NCBI GenBank assembly: GCA_036756705.1
Contig: DAIOKN010000005.1
Coordinates: 49,508 to 113,507 of the forward strand
Length of the DNA: 64,000 nucleotides
Direction: 5' to 3'
Source: Caproicibacter sp002399225
Lineage (GTDB): Bacteria > Bacillota > Clostridia > Oscillospirales > Acutalibacteraceae
Part shown: positions 17,101 to 24,649 of the stretch, piece by piece
Layout of the letters: every line of letters begins with the position of its first letter
How positions within the stretch are numbered: position 1 is the stretch's first letter
Notes under the pieces: generated by a model
The model's input: the letters and a program-made list of their open reading frames with translations, nothing else
Database searches by the model: none
What the model was told of the DNA's origin: nothing
Translations under genes and position numbers: made by a program

Positions 17101-17361
17101 CCGGATAAGGCGGATGCGCTGCTCCTGACAAAAGGCCGCCCGTTTACAATGCTCCGCCTTTTGGCCGGGTGCGTCTGCCAGCGCGGCAATGTCTCCATTG
17201 CCGTTGCGCTGCAGACTGCGGCGGTTGCGCTCGGGTTTGCACTGGTTGCATTCCTGACGCTGTACTCCGGCCTTGCGCATCTCAGCGTAACCGCGCTCAC
17301 GATCTTTGAGGCATTCTGGACTGCCGCCATCCTGGTCGTTCCCCGCCTGCGCAAGCCCTGA
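14182..17361 (+). CDS. Catalytically degenerate P1B-type ATPase-like membrane protein with long disordered N-terminus
   Basis: 1059 residues. Residues 1 to ~500 are low-complexity, rich in Pro, Glu, Lys and Ala, with no visible domain. From ~510 there are membrane helices in the order of P1B heavy-metal ATPases, then soluble P/N-like regions and a final helix pair. The phosphorylation site that should read DKTGT reads EAQDL (783-787, within NAVMLEAQDLFPRG), the TGD motif reads TRD, the GDGxND motif is absent, and the CPx metal-site motif is not evident, while the N-domain segment SGRQILVGTSELM (858-870) is kept. Pumping is therefore very unlikely. Perhaps a scaffold or sensor. It follows rlmB by 18 bases. 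Confidence 0.75.
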   Translation: MEDNGKTPQKNYSVEEILAEARMMKENGKSKASPPAASPESSASTAPVTRQAKNRNGGHERPQDREEIFREARCALNMETGGGENGGREEPAQPEKKPKKHRFPLFHRRKKEEEFHEEDDLYYGLQLRPLEDYRKEYEKTISSGSEPGDSAENQPGDETGNSPADGGKADLNSTSSFPYLFDKEKKEDPGMAETFDRIHRERHERLEKIMQQAGLDPDEILPQEEPVVSPQPPAPGPAAPPVPGPVPERPHDPAVTPGPQRQPEVRPPVTQPVPELPPKPEVTTKAAVPPPERKETAEEAVPEAKGEKSEPSSPKEGSETAEAEQTPPPPVKEPKPAPPPAREEQRTPPPRTEPEENPRPGYRACDAPIHVIRPIGLKELLETEAAQYPPPKPLEPIPLPPKEAANPAQEERPEEEPVSEAEEPEKSPAPETRESAPPELPEEPSAEEEAPKPQRSGKKKFRLFGEEEPEEAAPEENPAPKQEEIDDYTNPSDAPSIRHDLLRNVTRLSLRLAITGISALILLAVGILSEHPAILPPEVHMFFDGPSGLVIQLIFLLIAAAFNYPTFWNGLKGLTSFQANVDSAVAVAVLAALVQNAVLLFTGVPQGSHLYSPLAAAALFLNTAGKFSMARRMFENFRVLCAKGQKSAVRIYGDYNTALRLAKDCVAGEPCIAYQSEAAFPANFLRNSYEQDPADHISRVMAPVGFLLCLALCAASAFLTSGGAVQALTALTVACCVCVPFANLLCVNLPVSRLSAIARRSGSMVAGWSAIDRFSKTNAVMLEAQDLFPRGTVILNGIRTFAGQRIDEAILDAAALMCTVGGPLSDLFDQIIKSRREILPKISQPAYEDGKGVTGVVSGRQILVGTSELMRAHGIEPPSRDYEKKYIQNGKKLVYLASDGCLVAMFIINYCSDLHRSQELRRMERSGISLIVRTRDPNITPHFLAECFGLYEQEITVLPEQLGKVYDGLVSAEPDKADALLLTKGRPFTMLRLLAGCVCQRGNVSIAVALQTAAVALGFALVAFLTLYSGLAHLSVTALTIFEAFWTAAILVVPRLRKP

Positions 17362-17369
17362 AATCAAAA

Positions 17370-17468
17370 GGGCGGAGCACTTCCGCAAGCGCTCCGCCCG
17401 TTGCATTGTTGACCGAAGGGCTCTGAAGGAAATAGCGCGGCTGAGAGGAAACTCTGCCACGCTATTTC
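17370..17468 (+). terminator. Hairpin terminator and second structured hairpin before nfo
   Basis: A 9-bp G+C-rich stem (17370-17378 with 17391-17399) directly after the pseudo-ATPase stop, without a strong T run. A second compound hairpin (outer arms 17429-17437 and 17460-17468, inner AGAG/CTCT stem) lies just before the nfo ribosome binding site. The first probably ends the upstream transcript; the role of the second is unclear. Confidence 0.5.
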
Positions 17469-17503
17469 TCTTGAAGAAGTTTAAAAGGATAAGGAGAAAA
17501 TTC

Positions 17504-18349
17504 ATGTTAAAAATCGGCTGCCACCTTTCGGCGGCGAAAGGATACGCCGCGATGGGGCGCGATGCACAGTCCATCGGTGCGAACACTCTCCAGTTTTTCA
17601 CGCGCAACCCGCGCGGCGGCAGGGCCCGCAAGCCCGACCCGGAGGACGAAGCCCGTTTTCTTGCGCTGGCGAAAGAAAGCGGCATCGGCCCGATTGTCGC
17701 GCACGCGCCCTATACCATGAATGTCTGCTCCGCCGCGGAAAAAGTCCGCGCGTTTGGGCGTTCGGTCCTGGCGGACGACTTGGCGCGTCTGGAGCATCTG
17801 CCCGGAAATTTTTACAATTTTCACCCCGGAAGCCACGGCGGGCAGGGCGCTGAAGAGGGAATCCGGGAAGTTGCGGAGGCCCTTAATCAGGTTTTAACGC
17901 CGGATCTGCACACAACGGTTCTGCTCGAAACCATGGCGGGCAAGGGAACCGAAGTCGGTCGCAGCTTTGAGGAGCTGCGCGCCATCCTCGACCGTGTCGA
18001 TCGTTCGGAGAAAATGGGCGTCTGCCTCGACACTTGCCATGTGTTCGACGCGGGATACGACATCGCCGCAGACCCGGACGGTGTGCTGGCGGAATTCGAC
18101 CGCGTCCTCGGCCTTTCCCGTCTGCGGGCCGTCCATCTCAACGACAGCAAAAATCCGCTCGGCAGCCGGAAAGACCGCCACGAAAAGATCGGGGAAGGGC
18201 AGATCGGCTTTGAAGCGCTGCTCCGTTTTGTGAGCCGCCCTGCTTTGCGGGATCTGCCGCTGATCCTCGAAACGCCGAACGACCTTGCCGGGCACGGGCA
18301 GGAGATCGCGGCGGTCTCCGCCGCATGGGAAAAAACTCTCGGCGGTTAA
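17504..18349 (+). CDS. nfo: Endonuclease IV (AP endonuclease)
   Basis: A 281-residue TIM-barrel enzyme. Family motifs are all present: IGCHLSAAKGY, ANTLQFFTRNPR, LLETMAGKGTEVG (metal Glu), VCLDTCHVFDAGYD (metal Asp/His) and HLNDSKNPLGSRKDRHEKIGEG (metal His/Asp cluster). It cuts DNA 5' of abasic sites in base excision repair, using three zinc ions. The start at 17504 follows AAGGAG by 7 bases. It fits functionally with the 8-oxoguanine glycosylase gene 5 kb upstream, though the two are on opposite strands. Confidence 0.95.
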   Translation: MLKIGCHLSAAKGYAAMGRDAQSIGANTLQFFTRNPRGGRARKPDPEDEARFLALAKESGIGPIVAHAPYTMNVCSAAEKVRAFGRSVLADDLARLEHLPGNFYNFHPGSHGGQGAEEGIREVAEALNQVLTPDLHTTVLLETMAGKGTEVGRSFEELRAILDRVDRSEKMGVCLDTCHVFDAGYDIAADPDGVLAEFDRVLGLSRLRAVHLNDSKNPLGSRKDRHEKIGEGQIGFEALLRFVSRPALRDLPLILETPNDLAGHGQEIAAVSAAWEKTLGG

Positions 18350-18376
18350 AGCAGATCAGAATCCGGAGGCACGTTT

Positions 18377-19048
18377 TTAGAATCTGTCCAGCAGTTTTCG
18401 GACTTCTTTCACAATCTCCCGATCGGACGCGTCGTAAGGTTCCTGTTCGCTATCGCTGAGGCACAGAGTCTGAAACACACCGTATTTCAGCTTTTCCACT
18501 TCCTGGGTGAGCAAAATACCTCGCGCGGCTGCTTCCCGGTGAAAAATCGCCGTGATGCGGCGCTCCATATGGTTTGCCTTCCGATTCGTTTCGGCAAGGC
18601 CGATTGCCTGGGGAAATGCACGCAGAAACATTTCCACCAATTCGTCCCGCCTGCTGAGAAACAGAAGCTCATAGCCGTCATAGAAAACGAGTTCTATGAC
18701 CGCGCGCGGATTCAGAAGCGCTGGTTTATTCTGGCAGTAACGGCGGCTTTCCCATTCCGGCAGGGGGTACTGCCGCAGTTCCCGAATGGGAATCTCCTTT
18801 GGGTAAGCGGAAAGAACGGCGGAAAAAAACGTGATGCGGCACCGGGGAATGTAAAGCCCGGTCAGCTCGTCTCCGGAAAGGAAAACGCCTGTCCAGGCAA
18901 ACCGTCGCCGAAGAGGTTCTTCCCAAGTGAATAGGTCGTGATCGGTAACGACCCAGTTGTAGTTCTTCTGCTTATTGCCGATTGCTTTAAACACTGCGGC
19001 AAGGTCGCTGCTTCCCAGAAATTTCCGGGCGATTTTCGCGCTTTTCAC
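18377..19048 (-). CDS. Conserved hypothetical protein (223 aa)
   Basis: No recognised family. A soluble protein with a mixed alpha/beta look, rich in Arg and aromatic residues (for example KQKNYNWVVTDHDLF near 27-41 and LIELVFYDGYELLFL-like strands in the middle), ending in a charged helix (DREIVKEVRKLLDRF). There is no signal peptide or membrane helix. Start is GTG at 19048, with AAAGGAAG about 10 bases upstream. A palindromic MITE-like element sits only ~27 bases before this start, so its promoter may have been altered or supplied by that element. Confidence 0.65.
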   Translation of the reverse strand: MKSAKIARKFLGSSDLAAVFKAIGNKQKNYNWVVTDHDLFTWEEPLRRRFAWTGVFLSGDELTGLYIPRCRITFFSAVLSAYPKEIPIRELRQYPLPEWESRRYCQNKPALLNPRAVIELVFYDGYELLFLSRRDELVEMFLRAFPQAIGLAETNRKANHMERRITAIFHREAAARGILLTQEVEKLKYGVFQTLCLSDSEQEPYDASDREIVKEVRKLLDRF

Positions 19049-19074
19049 CGAAATCCCGCTTCCTTTTTTTGTTC

Positions 19075-19175
19075 TATAGCATTTCCAGTTGAGTTGTATC
19101 GTCCGTTTGTGTTATCCCCCGCCTCTGGCGGGGGATAACACATCTTATCGCGTAATTTCGAGTGGAATTGCTATA
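19075..19175. repeat. MITE-like palindromic element with TA-flanked terminal inverted repeats
   Basis: About 101 bp. The ends TATAGCATTTCC and (reverse complement of the right end) TATAGCAATTCC match at 11 of 12 positions. The centre is a perfect 16-bp stem (19108-19123 with 19127-19142) with a 3-nt loop. TA at both tips is typical of IS630/Tc1-mariner-derived miniature elements. No transposase is present. It could also act as a hairpin terminator or double-stranded RNA source. Only one copy is in the window. Confidence 0.5.
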
Positions 19176-19315
19176 ATAGCATCATAGCAGATAAAATCAG
19201 AAAAACATCAAAATGCGTAAATTTTTCGCAGCTTGACATTTTTCAGATTTCCGGATAAGATAAGGCAAAAATCAAAAGGAACTTGGTCTTTTATCAACGG
19301 AAAGCGGGGAATTTT

Positions 19316-19651
19316 ATGAAACTGTTTGTCAAATGGCTGGTCTGCCTGGCCGCGCTGTTTCTGGCATGGCAGCTTTTTCCGGGTGGCTTTTTTCTTCTGG
19401 GCGGTTGGGCTGCCCTGATTGCCTGCGCCACCATTCTCTGGGTTTTCAATCTGTTCCTGCGTCCCATCCTCCAGATCCTTGCGCTGCCGTTTTCCCTTTT
19501 AACCCTCGGGCTGTTCAGCTTTGTGGTCAACGGGATAGTGGTTGCGCTGGCGGCGGCGCTGATCCCGGGAATTATGATCCACGGGCTTGGAATCTGCGTG
19601 CTGATTGCCCTGATGGTCTCGGCCGGCAATCTGATGTTTGCCCACCATTGA
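19316..19651 (+). CDS. YvlD-like small membrane protein (phage holin family 4 / PF04020)
   Basis: A 111-residue protein with four membrane helices. The hallmark NLFLRPILQILALPFSLLTLGLFSFVVNG segment identifies the YvlD family (PF04020, named after a phage holin but chromosomal in most bacteria). In Bacillus the relative is part of an envelope-stress operon; the function here is unknown. ATG at 19316 follows GCGGGGA; an upstream frame start at 19283 lacks a site. Confidence 0.85.
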   Translation: MKLFVKWLVCLAALFLAWQLFPGGFFLLGGWAALIACATILWVFNLFLRPILQILALPFSLLTLGLFSFVVNGIVVALAAALIPGIMIHGLGICVLIALMVSAGNLMFAHH

Positions 19652-19806
19652 GGAAAAGCGGAGCGTCCCCGCTTCTGTTGCCTTTCGGGGAAATTCCATT
19701 TTTTACGGAAGAGAAAAGTTTCTAGTTTCTTTATTCCCATCAATTTTCAATTCTCTCTGGCATATCATTACAGTATGGGCCATTTTCGGGGGCAGGGGGA
19801 ATTTGA

Positions 19807-20565
19807 GTGAAACAGATACGCGGGAAATCGCCCGGAGCGCGGCATGGGCGCTCCGGAGATTCCCCGAAGCAGAGCGCCCGGCGGAAAAAGACACTGCTGG
19901 GGATTCTGATTCTGACGGTCGGACTTGCCCTCTTTTTGTTTTTGGCGGCGGCGCTGTGCCGGTCGGTGTCGAATCTGCTTTCCGATCCGGACCGCCTGCG
20001 GGCGGCCGTACAGCAACGGCGGGCGGCCGGCGTCCTGATGTTTTTCGGCATTGAAGTGCTTCAAGGGTTTCTACCGATCCCGCTGGAACTGACGACGGTA
20101 GCCGCCGGATATGTGTTCGGTCCGTTCGCGGGCCTTTTGCTGACAATCTGCGCGATGCTCTGTTCCACTTCGCTGGTCTATTACTGTTCCAAGCTGTTCG
20201 GCCGGCGGTTTTTCCATCTTCTTTTCCCGCGTGGGGAGCACCCGTGGATTCTGCGCGATGCGAAAGTGCGGGACTGGACCACCTGGCTCATCTTTTTAAT
20301 CCCCGGTTTACCGAAACGTTTGTTTATTTTTTCCGCCGCTTTGGTTCCGCAGAAATTTTCCAAATTTCTGGTCATTTCCACAGTTGCGCGGATTCCGAGC
20401 CTGCTGGTTTGCTCGTTCGGCGGGCACGCGCTCGGCAGTGGGGAGTACCGGCAGGCGATCCTTTTGCTCTGCGCCGTTACCGTCCCCGCCGTCGCGGCAT
20501 TTTTAATCTACCATTCCGCAACCGACAAAAAACACCGGAGAAAAACCGGAAAACAAGACAAATGA
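19807..20565 (+). CDS. TVP38/TMEM64 (DedA-like, VTT domain) membrane protein
   Basis: A 252-residue protein with about six membrane helices. The VTT/SNARE-associated signature is visible: GFLPIPLELTTVAAGYVFGPFAGLLLTICAMLCSTSLVYYCSKLFG, followed by LIPGLPKRLFIFSAAL. Relatives are proposed lipid scramblases or undecaprenyl/phospholipid recycling proteins. A basic, polar N-terminus of ~30 residues precedes the first helix. Start is GTG at 19807 with a GGGGGA site 6 bases upstream. A terminator follows. Confidence 0.88.
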   Translation: MKQIRGKSPGARHGRSGDSPKQSARRKKTLLGILILTVGLALFLFLAAALCRSVSNLLSDPDRLRAAVQQRRAAGVLMFFGIEVLQGFLPIPLELTTVAAGYVFGPFAGLLLTICAMLCSTSLVYYCSKLFGRRFFHLLFPRGEHPWILRDAKVRDWTTWLIFLIPGLPKRLFIFSAALVPQKFSKFLVISTVARIPSLLVCSFGGHALGSGEYRQAILLLCAVTVPAVAAFLIYHSATDKKHRRKTGKQDK

Positions 20566-20622
20566 CCTTTCCCCCGCGCTTGTGCAGGAAAAACGGTGCG
20601 GCCGGAGGGAGAAAACTTTTTT

Positions 20623-20657
20623 AAGCCGTCCTTTTTCGGGAGCGGCTTCCTTTTTTT
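20623..20657 (+). terminator. Terminator after the TVP38-family gene
   Basis: Arms AAGCCG (20623-20628) and CGGCTT (20643-20648), with extra pairing inside, are followed by a seven-T run. Confidence 0.75.
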
Positions 20658-20696
20658 ATCAAAATTCGACAAAGATTACAAAATTTAAAGTTTCCA

Positions 20697-20725
20697 TTGT
20701 AATTTTTATTGCAACACGCTATAAT
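20697..20725 (+). promoter_or_regulatory. Promoter of the EF-G-like gene
   Basis: TTGTAA at 20697-20702, 17-base spacer, TATAAT at 20720-20725; the gene starts about 65 bases after the predicted transcription start. Confidence 0.75.
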
Positions 20726-20796
20726 AATCATAAATTCGGTGAAGCAAAGGGAGCTTGCTGTCTTGCTTTTTACCCCCCTGAAAGGAGCTGCTACAG

Positions 20797-22872
20797 TTGA
20801 AACAATATGAGGCGAAGCACATTTTGAACATTGCGCTTGCAGGACACAGCGGCGCGGGAAAGACCAGTATAGCCGAGGCCATGCTGTATCTTTCCGGCGC
20901 CACCGACCGCCTGGGAAAGGTCGGCGAGGGAAATACCGTCTGCGATTTCGATCCGGAGGAAATCCGGCGGAAAACGTCCGTATTGACTTCGATGGCTCCG
21001 CTCGAGTGGAAGAACAGCAAGATCAATCTGCTCGACACCCCCGGTCTGTTCGATTTTGAAGGAGGTCTCTGCGAAGCGGTCCGCGCGGCGGAATGTATGC
21101 TGATTGCCGTTTCGGGCAAGGACGGCGTTGCGGTCGGCACCGAAAAGGCGGCGGCGGCCGCGGATGCGCGCGGGCTTTCAAAAATCTTCTTTGTCAACGG
21201 CCTCTGCGATGAAAGCGCGGATTTCTATAAGGTCTTTGAAAACCTGAAAGCCTATTTCGGCCCGGCGATCTGCCCGGTGGTCGTGCCGTATATTCAGAAC
21301 GGCAGGGCCAACATCTATGTCAATGTGCTGGAATACAAGGCTTATGAGTATCGGGGCGGCAAGGCGGTCGAAGTGAAGATGCCGGATATGGGCAGCCGCC
21401 TGGAAGGCTTGCGCACCGCGATTTATGAGGCGGTGGCGGAAACCGGCGAAGAGATGTTCGACAAGTATTTTTCCGGCGAGAGCTTTACGCCGGAAGAGGT
21501 CATCGTCGGGATCAGCAAAGGGGTCAAGTCCGGGTCGGTTTTCCCCGTTTTCTGCGGGGATGCGGTCCTGCTCAACGGGATTGACCAGCTTCTGAACGGC
21601 CTGGTCTGGCTCGCGCCCAGCGCGGCGGAAAAGGCCGGCGAAACCGGAACCGATGAAGCCGGCGGTCCGGTTGAAATCGCGGTGGACGAAACGGCGCCCG
21701 CGGCGGCGGTCGTCTTTAAGACCGTTGCGGACCCGTTCGTCGGCAAATTGTCATACCTCAAGGTGATCTCCGGAAAAATCTCTTCCGACAGCGGCCTTGT
21801 CAACATGACGACCGGCCGGCCGGAACGCATCGGGAAAGCGGTCGTTCCGCACGGCAAAAAGCAGGAGGATGTTTCTTTCCTCGCGGCCGGGGACATCGGC
21901 GCGGTGCCGAAGCTTTCCGCAAAGACCGGGGATACGCTCTGCTCGCCGGAACGCCGGGTGAAACTGGCCCCCGTCGTGTATCCCGTGCCTTCCCTTTCAA
22001 TGGCCGTTTTGCCCAGGAACAAAGGAGAAGATGACAAAGTGGCGCAGGGAATTCTCCGCCTGACGGAGGAGGATCCCACCCTCCGCTTTTCCAATAACGC
22101 CGAAACGCACCAGATGATCATTTCCGGCATGGGGGAGCAGCATTTGGATGTGCTTGCTTCCAAGCTGAAAAAGAAATTCGGGGTCGAAATCAGGCTCGAA
22201 ACGCCGCGTGTGGCTTACCGCGAAACCATCCGCAAAAAAGTGAAGGTGCAGGGCAAATACAAGAAGCAGACCGGCGGTCACGGCCAGTACGGAGACGTCT
22301 GGCTGGAATTTGAGCCCTGCGATTCCGAAGGGCTGGAATTTGGGGAACGCGTGGTCGGCGGCGCGGTGCCGAAAGGATTTTTTCCGGCGGTGGAAAAAGG
22401 CCTGCGCGAATGCATCGCGCGGGGACCGCTCGCCGGGTACCCGGTGGTGGGGCTGCGCGCAACGCTGTACGACGGCTCTTACCATCCGGTGGATTCCTCT
22501 GAAATGTCGTTTAAGATGGCGGCGGCCCTCGCGTATAAAAACGGGATGCCGAAGGCTTCTCCCATTCTGCTGGAGCCGATTGGCACGCTGCACTGCACCG
22601 TGCCGGGCAACGACATGGGCGACCTGATGGGCGAAATCAACAAGCGCCGCGGGCGCGTGCTCGGCATGGAACCAGCGGCGGGCGAGGGCCGGCAGACCAT
22701 CGAGGCCGAGGTGCCCCAGGCGGAAATGCATGATTTTACCACGTTCGTCCGCCAGGCGACGCAGGGGCGCGGTTCGTTCACATTTGAGTTTGCGCGGTAC
22801 GAGGAAGCCCCGCCGCAGGTCGCGCAGAAGGTGATCGCCGCCGCGGCGCCCCGCCAGCCCGCCGAAGCCTGA
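20797..22872 (+). CDS. Elongation factor G-like GTPase paralogue with degenerate G4 motif
   Basis: 691 residues with EF-G architecture: GTPase domain, domain II, domain III, domain IV (QTGGHGQYGDVWLEFEP) and domain V. G1 is AGHSGAGKTS (~15-24) and G3 is DTPGLFDF (80-87), where the usual catalytic His is Leu84. The guanine-recognition motif NKxD reads N134-G-L-C137. It belongs to the second EF-G-like family common in Clostridia, whose role is not settled (ribosome recycling or stress). TTG start at 20797 with AAAGGAG 9 bases upstream. The canonical fusA is presumably elsewhere. Confidence 0.87.
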   Translation: MKQYEAKHILNIALAGHSGAGKTSIAEAMLYLSGATDRLGKVGEGNTVCDFDPEEIRRKTSVLTSMAPLEWKNSKINLLDTPGLFDFEGGLCEAVRAAECMLIAVSGKDGVAVGTEKAAAAADARGLSKIFFVNGLCDESADFYKVFENLKAYFGPAICPVVVPYIQNGRANIYVNVLEYKAYEYRGGKAVEVKMPDMGSRLEGLRTAIYEAVAETGEEMFDKYFSGESFTPEEVIVGISKGVKSGSVFPVFCGDAVLLNGIDQLLNGLVWLAPSAAEKAGETGTDEAGGPVEIAVDETAPAAAVVFKTVADPFVGKLSYLKVISGKISSDSGLVNMTTGRPERIGKAVVPHGKKQEDVSFLAAGDIGAVPKLSAKTGDTLCSPERRVKLAPVVYPVPSLSMAVLPRNKGEDDKVAQGILRLTEEDPTLRFSNNAETHQMIISGMGEQHLDVLASKLKKKFGVEIRLETPRVAYRETIRKKVKVQGKYKKQTGGHGQYGDVWLEFEPCDSEGLEFGERVVGGAVPKGFFPAVEKGLRECIARGPLAGYPVVGLRATLYDGSYHPVDSSEMSFKMAAALAYKNGMPKASPILLEPIGTLHCTVPGNDMGDLMGEINKRRGRVLGMEPAAGEGRQTIEAEVPQAEMHDFTTFVRQATQGRGSFTFEFARYEEAPPQVAQKVIAAAAPRQPAEA

Positions 22873-22939
22873 TTTTCCGCCGGACAGAAGTATTTTTTCC
22901 GTCTCCCGGGCATATGTATTTGCCTGAGGGGGCGGATTT

Positions 22940-23569
22940 ATGTTTGTCATTTCGGTCAAAACAAAAAAGAGAAAGATGATCGCCATTCTGGCAGCGGTCC
23001 TTGTGGTTGCCACCGCAGCCTTCGCCGCGGTCAAGCTGAGCCATTCCGCGCCAACCGCCAGCAGTGGAGGGAAAAAATACAACCTTTCCGCTTCCACCGA
23101 TGAGGAACGCATCGCTTTTTTCCAGCAGTTCGGCTGGAAAGTGAACCCGAGCCCGGTCGTTGCCGGCGAGGTCACCATCCCGCAGAAGTTTGACGATACT
23201 TACACCAGGTATAACAATATCCAACAGGAGCAGGGGCTGGATCTCACCCCGTACGCGGGCAAAACCTGCAGGCAGTGGGTGTATGAAATCACAAATTATC
23301 CGGAGCAGGAGATCATGCGGGGCACCCTGCTGGTTTACGGCGGCCGTGTGATCGGCGGGGATCTCTGCACGCCTGCGCTGGACGGCTTCATGACCGGATT
23401 TGGAGGGCAGGTCAACAGCAAGGACTACAGCGCCAATGAGCCGACCCTTGCGCGGGAAAACGACGGTTCCCTGACGATGGAGTCAGCCAATCCGGTTTCC
23501 TCCGGAGTGGTGGAGGCAAAGCCGAAGGCTTCCTCCGAAATCCCCGCCAACGCCTGGCCGACCGACTGA
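22940..23569 (+). CDS. DUF4830 membrane-anchored protein
   Basis: A 209-residue protein. One N-terminal membrane helix at about 14-30 is followed by an extracytoplasmic domain with the DUF4830 pattern: STDEERIAFFQQFGWKV, then VTIPQKFDDTYTRYNNIQQEQGLDLTPYAGK and the GTLLVYGGRVIGGDLC strand pair. It ends in a Ser/Ala/Pro-rich tail. Function unknown, found in Clostridia. It lies 67 bases after the EF-G-like gene on the same strand and may share its transcript. Confidence 0.8.
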   Translation: MFVISVKTKKRKMIAILAAVLVVATAAFAAVKLSHSAPTASSGGKKYNLSASTDEERIAFFQQFGWKVNPSPVVAGEVTIPQKFDDTYTRYNNIQQEQGLDLTPYAGKTCRQWVYEITNYPEQEIMRGTLLVYGGRVIGGDLCTPALDGFMTGFGGQVNSKDYSANEPTLARENDGSLTMESANPVSSGVVEAKPKASSEIPANAWPTD

Positions 23570-23630
23570 GCGGGCCCTTCAGCCGCTTTTGGCCGCGCTC
23601 CGGCCGCGGGGGCCGTTTGTGCGCCGCCGC

Positions 23631-23659
23631 TTGATCTTTGCCGAAAGGATGGGTATACT
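23631..23659 (+). promoter_or_regulatory. Promoter of the pseudouridine synthase gene
   Basis: TTGATC at 23631-23636, 17-base spacer, TATACT at 23654-23659, with the GGGAGG ribosome binding site and ATG shortly downstream. Confidence 0.7.
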
Positions 23660-23687
23660 AGATTTCATCGGAAAGGGAGGACAGCGG

Positions 23688-24416
23688 ATGGGACTGGAGC
23701 GGCTGGATAAAATTCTGGCTTCGCAAAACCTGGGGAGCCGGAAAGAGGTCGGCGCGCTGATCCGTGCGGGGCGGGTCGCAGTCAACGGGGCGGCGGTCAA
23801 AAACCCGGCGGGGAAGGCCGACCCGGAAAAAGACGGGATTGCGGTAGGCGGCCGCAGCCTAAAGTACAGAGAATATCTCTACCTTATGATGAACAAACCG
23901 GCGGGTGTGCTTTCGGCTTCGCGCGACCTGCACGCTAAAACGGTCGTGGACCTTCTTCCTCCCGAATTCAGGAGGCACGGCGTTTTCCCCGCCGGCCGGC
24001 TGGACCGTGACACCCGCGGGCTTTTGATCCTGACCGACGACGGCAGCTTTGCCCACAGAATGCTGTCGCCGAAAAGCCATGTCACAAAATGGTATGAGGC
24101 CTCTTTGAGCTCCCCGGTCTCAAAAGAGGACATCCTCTCTTTCCGGCGCGGCCTGCCGTTGCCGGACGGCACAGTCTGCCTGCCCGCGGAGCTTTCCGTC
24201 CTGCGGGAGGGAGAGCATTCGGCGGCGCTAACCGGGGTGAGGGAAGGAAAATTCCACCAGGTCAAACGGATGTTTGCGGCGAGAAATAACCGCGTGCTGT
24301 CCCTCCGCCGCGTGCGGATCGGCGGCCTTGCGCTGGACCCGGGTTTGCCGGAAGGCGCCTCACGGGAACTTACCAGGGAAGAAACGGCGCTGGTGTTTCA
24401 GCAGGAGTGTTGCTAA
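23688..24416 (+). CDS. RsuA/RluB-family rRNA pseudouridine synthase
   Basis: A 242-residue protein. An N-terminal S4 RNA-binding domain (RLDKILASQNLGSRKEVGALIRAGRVAVNG) is followed by the catalytic domain with the family motif AGRLDRDTRGLLILTDDG, whose second Asp is the catalytic residue. Short length and motif fit the RsuA subgroup, which modifies U516 of 16S rRNA; a 23S target cannot be excluded. The start at 23688 follows GGGAGG by 7 bases. It appears to be a single-gene unit with its own promoter. Confidence 0.9.
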   Translation: MGLERLDKILASQNLGSRKEVGALIRAGRVAVNGAAVKNPAGKADPEKDGIAVGGRSLKYREYLYLMMNKPAGVLSASRDLHAKTVVDLLPPEFRRHGVFPAGRLDRDTRGLLILTDDGSFAHRMLSPKSHVTKWYEASLSSPVSKEDILSFRRGLPLPDGTVCLPAELSVLREGEHSAALTGVREGKFHQVKRMFAARNNRVLSLRRVRIGGLALDPGLPEGASRELTREETALVFQQECC

Positions 24417-24649
24417 AAGAGACGAAAGCAGCCCTCCTTTTTTGTAACGGGGAAAGGGCTAAAATAAACGAAAATCCCTCCTGCGCTTTGTGTTTTATCG
24501 GATTTTCATAAAGCATACAAAGAAACTTTGGGTAAAAAGAGTCTGTTCATTCCCTCTTTATTCTGCTATGATAATTTTAACGACTGAATCAGAGTTGACG
24601 GTTCCGAACGTCTTTCAGCAAAGAAACAGAACATGCAGGAGGTTTGAAT

